From: Myxococcaceae bacterium
GTDB taxonomy: Bacteria; Myxococcota; Myxococcia; Myxococcales; Myxococcaceae
Length of the DNA stretch: 49,678 bases
Assembly: GCA_016793725.1 (NCBI GenBank)
Contig: JAEUJP010000707.1
Span: forward strand, 1-49,678
Direction of reading: 5' to 3'
A program made the position numbers and the translations under genes. A model generated the notes under the pieces. It saw only the letters and a list, made by a program, of their open reading frames with translations, did no database searches and was not told where the DNA came from. This document shows positions 47,903 through 49,678 of this stretch, in pieces; position 1 is the stretch's first letter; the number at the start of each line of letters is the position of its first letter.

Positions 47903-48748
47903 ATGCCGGCAGCCAAGAAGAAGAAGGCACCCGCGAAGAAGGTCGTGAAGGTGAAGGTGCCGACCCGCAGGGTGTCGGTCACGCGTCGCACGTCGGGCAA
48001 AGAGAAGAAGGTCGACGTGGTGGTGCAGACGAAGCTGGCGGTGGCGCCGCCGCCGAAGCCCGCGGCGCCGCCGGCGAGGCCCATCAAGCTCGAGGGGGCG
48101 CCGCTCGAGGTGAGCCGCCGGTTCTACGAGACGCACGGGCTGAACGCGCTCGCGCAGGCGCTGCCGCCGGTGGTGATGATTGACGAGCTCGTGAGCCGCG
48201 CACGCGCCGACGGCTTCCACCGCGTGCTCGTCTTCCCTCCGCCGAAGGTTCAGAAGGCGAACGCCGAGGTGATGATCGTTCAGCTGCTGCGCGCGCCGTC
48301 GCCAGCGCTCGAGGCCTCGCAGCAGTACGGCATGCCATGGCTGTTCGACCTGCGCGAAATCGTCGCCGGTGACGTGCGCGGCCGGCCCGATGGCCCGTAC
48401 GCGCTGGCCATCGCAGACGGCGCGTTTCCCGACGACACGCGCGACCGCAAGTCGCCGCAGCTCGAGCAGCGCTTTCAGGCGCTGAGCCAGTGCTCGCTGA
48501 CGGTGTTCGAGTACATGGTGCTGCAGCGGCTGTTCGCCGAAGAGCGGCAAGACCACCGCTTCGACCAGCTCGACGATGCGCACGGCTTCCCCAGCGGGTG
48601 GCAGTGGCTGCTCGACTCGAAGAGCACCCGCGGCGCGATGCACGCGGGGTGGAACGCGCAGAAGCGCCGCGTCGAGATCGGCACCTCGCCGATGGCGTAC
48701 TTTCACGCGAAGCGCGGGGCGCACCCGACGCTCGTGAAGGCGCTGTAG
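47903..48748 (+). CDS. Lys-rich-N-terminus protein, possibly DUF5701-like
   Basis: 281-aa protein. The first 45 residues are highly basic (MPAAKKKKAPAKKVVKVKVP), as in nucleic-acid-binding or histone-like tails, followed by a Pro/Ala linker. The globular part (about 65-281) has PWLFDLREIVAGDVRG, SQCSLTVFEYMVLQRLF and WQWLLDSKSTRGAMHAGWNA. The layout loosely recalls DUF5701-type proteins (a late LxxWxGxP-like end), but I am unsure. No signal peptide or catalytic motif. It ends 3 bp from the convergent DUF6265-like gene. Confidence 0.72.
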   Translation: MPAAKKKKAPAKKVVKVKVPTRRVSVTRRTSGKEKKVDVVVQTKLAVAPPPKPAAPPARPIKLEGAPLEVSRRFYETHGLNALAQALPPVVMIDELVSRARADGFHRVLVFPPPKVQKANAEVMIVQLLRAPSPALEASQQYGMPWLFDLREIVAGDVRGRPDGPYALAIADGAFPDDTRDRKSPQLEQRFQALSQCSLTVFEYMVLQRLFAEERQDHRFDQLDDAHGFPSGWQWLLDSKSTRGAMHAGWNAQKRRVEIGTSPMAYFHAKRGAHPTLVKAL

Positions 48749-48751
48749 TCG

Positions 48752-49225
48752 TCAGTTGAAGAAGCGGCTGAAGTCGAGCTGCTCGGGCGGCGCGCCGTCG
48801 GCGCGGTCGAGCATCACGTGCAGCGTGTGCGGGTTCACCAGCTCGTACGTCAGCCTCGCCTCGTTGTTCGGGCCGTCGCCCTTGAACGTGGCCTTGTGAA
48901 ACGCCGTGCTCTCGAGCACGAAGCGCAGCGGCCCACCTGCCGTTTTCTTCGCGTCTTTCAGCGCGCGGTCGAACATGCGCATCGAGAGCACGAGCGTGTC
49001 GCCCTCGGGCACGATGCTCGACAGCTCGTAGAAGCCGGGCTTGCCGCCCATCACCTCACGGTACATGCCGAAGAGGCCGGTCTCCGAGAAGACCCAGACC
49101 TCTTCGCTCGACGCGTTGTGCTTCGCGTCGGTCGTGCGCCAGCTGCCCGCGAGCCACTTGAGCTGGGCGGGTGTGGCGGGCGCCTGGCTGATCAGCACGC
49201 TCACCGCGAGCGCGGCGAGGCTCAC
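48752..49225 (-). CDS. DUF6265-like exported protein
   Basis: 157-aa protein. MSLAALAVSVLISQA is a signal peptide. The mature domain begins QLKWLAGSWRTTD, followed by SSEEVWVFSETGLFGMYREV and FYELSSIVPEGDTLVL, the pattern I associate with DUF6265 (a lipocalin-like or THAP4-like beta barrel). No enzyme function is known. Its ATG overlaps the stop of the copper-storage gene (ATGA), so the two are one operon. Confidence 0.78.
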   Translation of the reverse strand: MSLAALAVSVLISQAPATPAQLKWLAGSWRTTDAKHNASSEEVWVFSETGLFGMYREVMGGKPGFYELSSIVPEGDTLVLSMRMFDRALKDAKKTAGGPLRFVLESTAFHKATFKGDGPNNEARLTYELVNPHTLHVMLDRADGAPPEQLDFSRFFN

Positions 49226-49659
49226 GCGGCGACCTTCTCACACAGCGCGGCGCACTTGCCGCACGCCTCCATGCACGCCTTGCACTCGGCCATCTCGGCC
49301 GCGTGCGGTTTGCACGCCTTCTCGCAGTCGCGGCACGTCTTCGCGCACGTCGCGGCGTGGGCCTTGAGGTGTGGGCTGTTCAGCTTCGCGAGCGCCTCGA
49401 GCGCCTCACACATCGGCTTCATCGCGCGCACCGCCGCGTAGCAGTCGGCCATCGACTTGTCGCCCGTGCTCAGCATCGCGATGCAGTGCTCGATGCAGTC
49501 TTTCGCGGCGTCGACGCAGACCTCGGCGGTGTCGGCCAGCACCTTCAGGTCGACCGCGGGCGCCTTCGCCGCCGCAGCGGGAGCCGCGGCGAGCGCGGTC
49601 GCAGGAGTGAGGGCGAGTGCTCCGAGGGTGGTCAGCGCGTCACGGCGGTTGAAGTTCAT
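49222..49659 (-). CDS. Tat-exported four-helix copper-storage-like protein (Csp1-like)
   Basis: 145-aa protein. MNFNRRDALTTLGALALTPA carries a twin-arginine signal, so the protein is exported folded. The mature part is a four-helix bundle with about 12 Cys in CxxxC and CxxC spacing (EVCVDAAKDCIEHCIAM, CAKTCRDCEKAC, CKACMEACGKCAALC), typical of Csp1, which stores many Cu(I) ions for methane oxidisers or for copper protection. It precedes a DUF6265-like gene with a 4-bp overlap. A -10-like TATACC ends 7 nt before the ATG. Confidence 0.88.
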   Translation of the reverse strand: MNFNRRDALTTLGALALTPATALAAAPAAAAKAPAVDLKVLADTAEVCVDAAKDCIEHCIAMLSTGDKSMADCYAAVRAMKPMCEALEALAKLNSPHLKAHAATCAKTCRDCEKACKPHAAEMAECKACMEACGKCAALCEKVAA

Positions 49660-49666
49660 GGGCAGC

Positions 49667-49672
49667 GGTATA
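49667..49672 (-). promoter_or_regulatory. -10-like TATACC before the copper-storage gene
   Basis: TATACC on the minus strand ends 7 nt before the ATG at 49659, again implying a leaderless transcript. The window ends before any -35 box. Confidence 0.4.
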
Positions 49673-49678
49673 GCTGCT

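Overview
The window is a GC-rich, gene-dense chromosomal segment from a bacterium that is most likely a member of the Myxococcota. That assignment is an inference. It rests on many lipoproteins with DAG or GGTAGG low-complexity linkers, a Ser/Thr kinase with a Pro-rich tail, FHA proteins including an FHA-GAF-class III cyclase, proteins with the TIGR02996 N-terminal domain typical of myxobacteria, and an MshEN-domain protein. I see no rRNA, tRNA, CRISPR array, prophage or intact insertion sequence.

Layout. 0.1-4.3 kb: a TIGR02996 protein and an exported protein, divergent from a VWA-domain lipoprotein and a membrane protein. 4.3-4.4 kb: a 20-bp inverted-repeat element between convergent genes. 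4.4-13.1 kb: MshEN protein, membrane protein, ferritin-like diiron protein, Ser/Thr kinase, esterase lipoprotein, Cys-rich lipoprotein, FHA protein, an Ala-rich protein and a DAG-repeat lipoprotein. 13.2-14.9 kb: FHA-GAF-adenylate cyclase. 15.0-21.4 kb: the most interesting block, an operon HAD phosphatase - APS kinase - STM4013-like hydrolase - STM4012-like radical SAM - STM4011-like radical SAM, facing a two-gene operon STM4015-like (TIGR02996/LRR) - STM4014-like (ATP-grasp). All five members of the uncharacterised STM4011-STM4015 set known from Salmonella are present, joined here to an APS kinase and a HAD phosphatase. The start/stop overlaps (GTGA twice, ATGA once) imply tight translational coupling.

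21.4-28.2 kb: Cys-rich lipoprotein with a duplicated domain, a 62-aa protein next to an 83-bp tandem repeat, a CsgG-like protein, a ceramidase-like (CREST) membrane protein, a CsgG/FlgO-like membrane protein and a propeller-like lipoprotein with a 15-bp tandem repeat. 28.2-33.3 kb: a three-gene operon of large effector-like proteins, two of them sharing a paralogous beta-rich domain. 33.4-34.1 kb: RHH/PIN toxin-antitoxin pair. 34.3-38.4 kb: STAND ATPase-TPR protein and an S-adenosylhomocysteine-hydrolase-like protein, with a possible small lipoprotein downstream. 38.5-39.4 kb: a decayed lipoprotein gene and a 26-bp-arm hairpin. 39.4-41.7 kb: methyltransferase and a secreted glycoside-hydrolase-like gene split by one in-frame TGA. 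41.9-49.7 kb: dihydroorotase, a Tgl-type transglutaminase, an alpha/beta-hydrolase lipoprotein, other lipoproteins and hypothetical proteins, and a Tat-exported copper-storage-like protein.

A recurring feature is a -10-like hexamer (TAnnnT/C) ending about 6-9 nt before the start codon, which suggests that leaderless transcripts are common here. The clearest case is a palindromic ACTATAGT placed between two divergent start codons. All family names come from reading motifs by eye; no database search was run.
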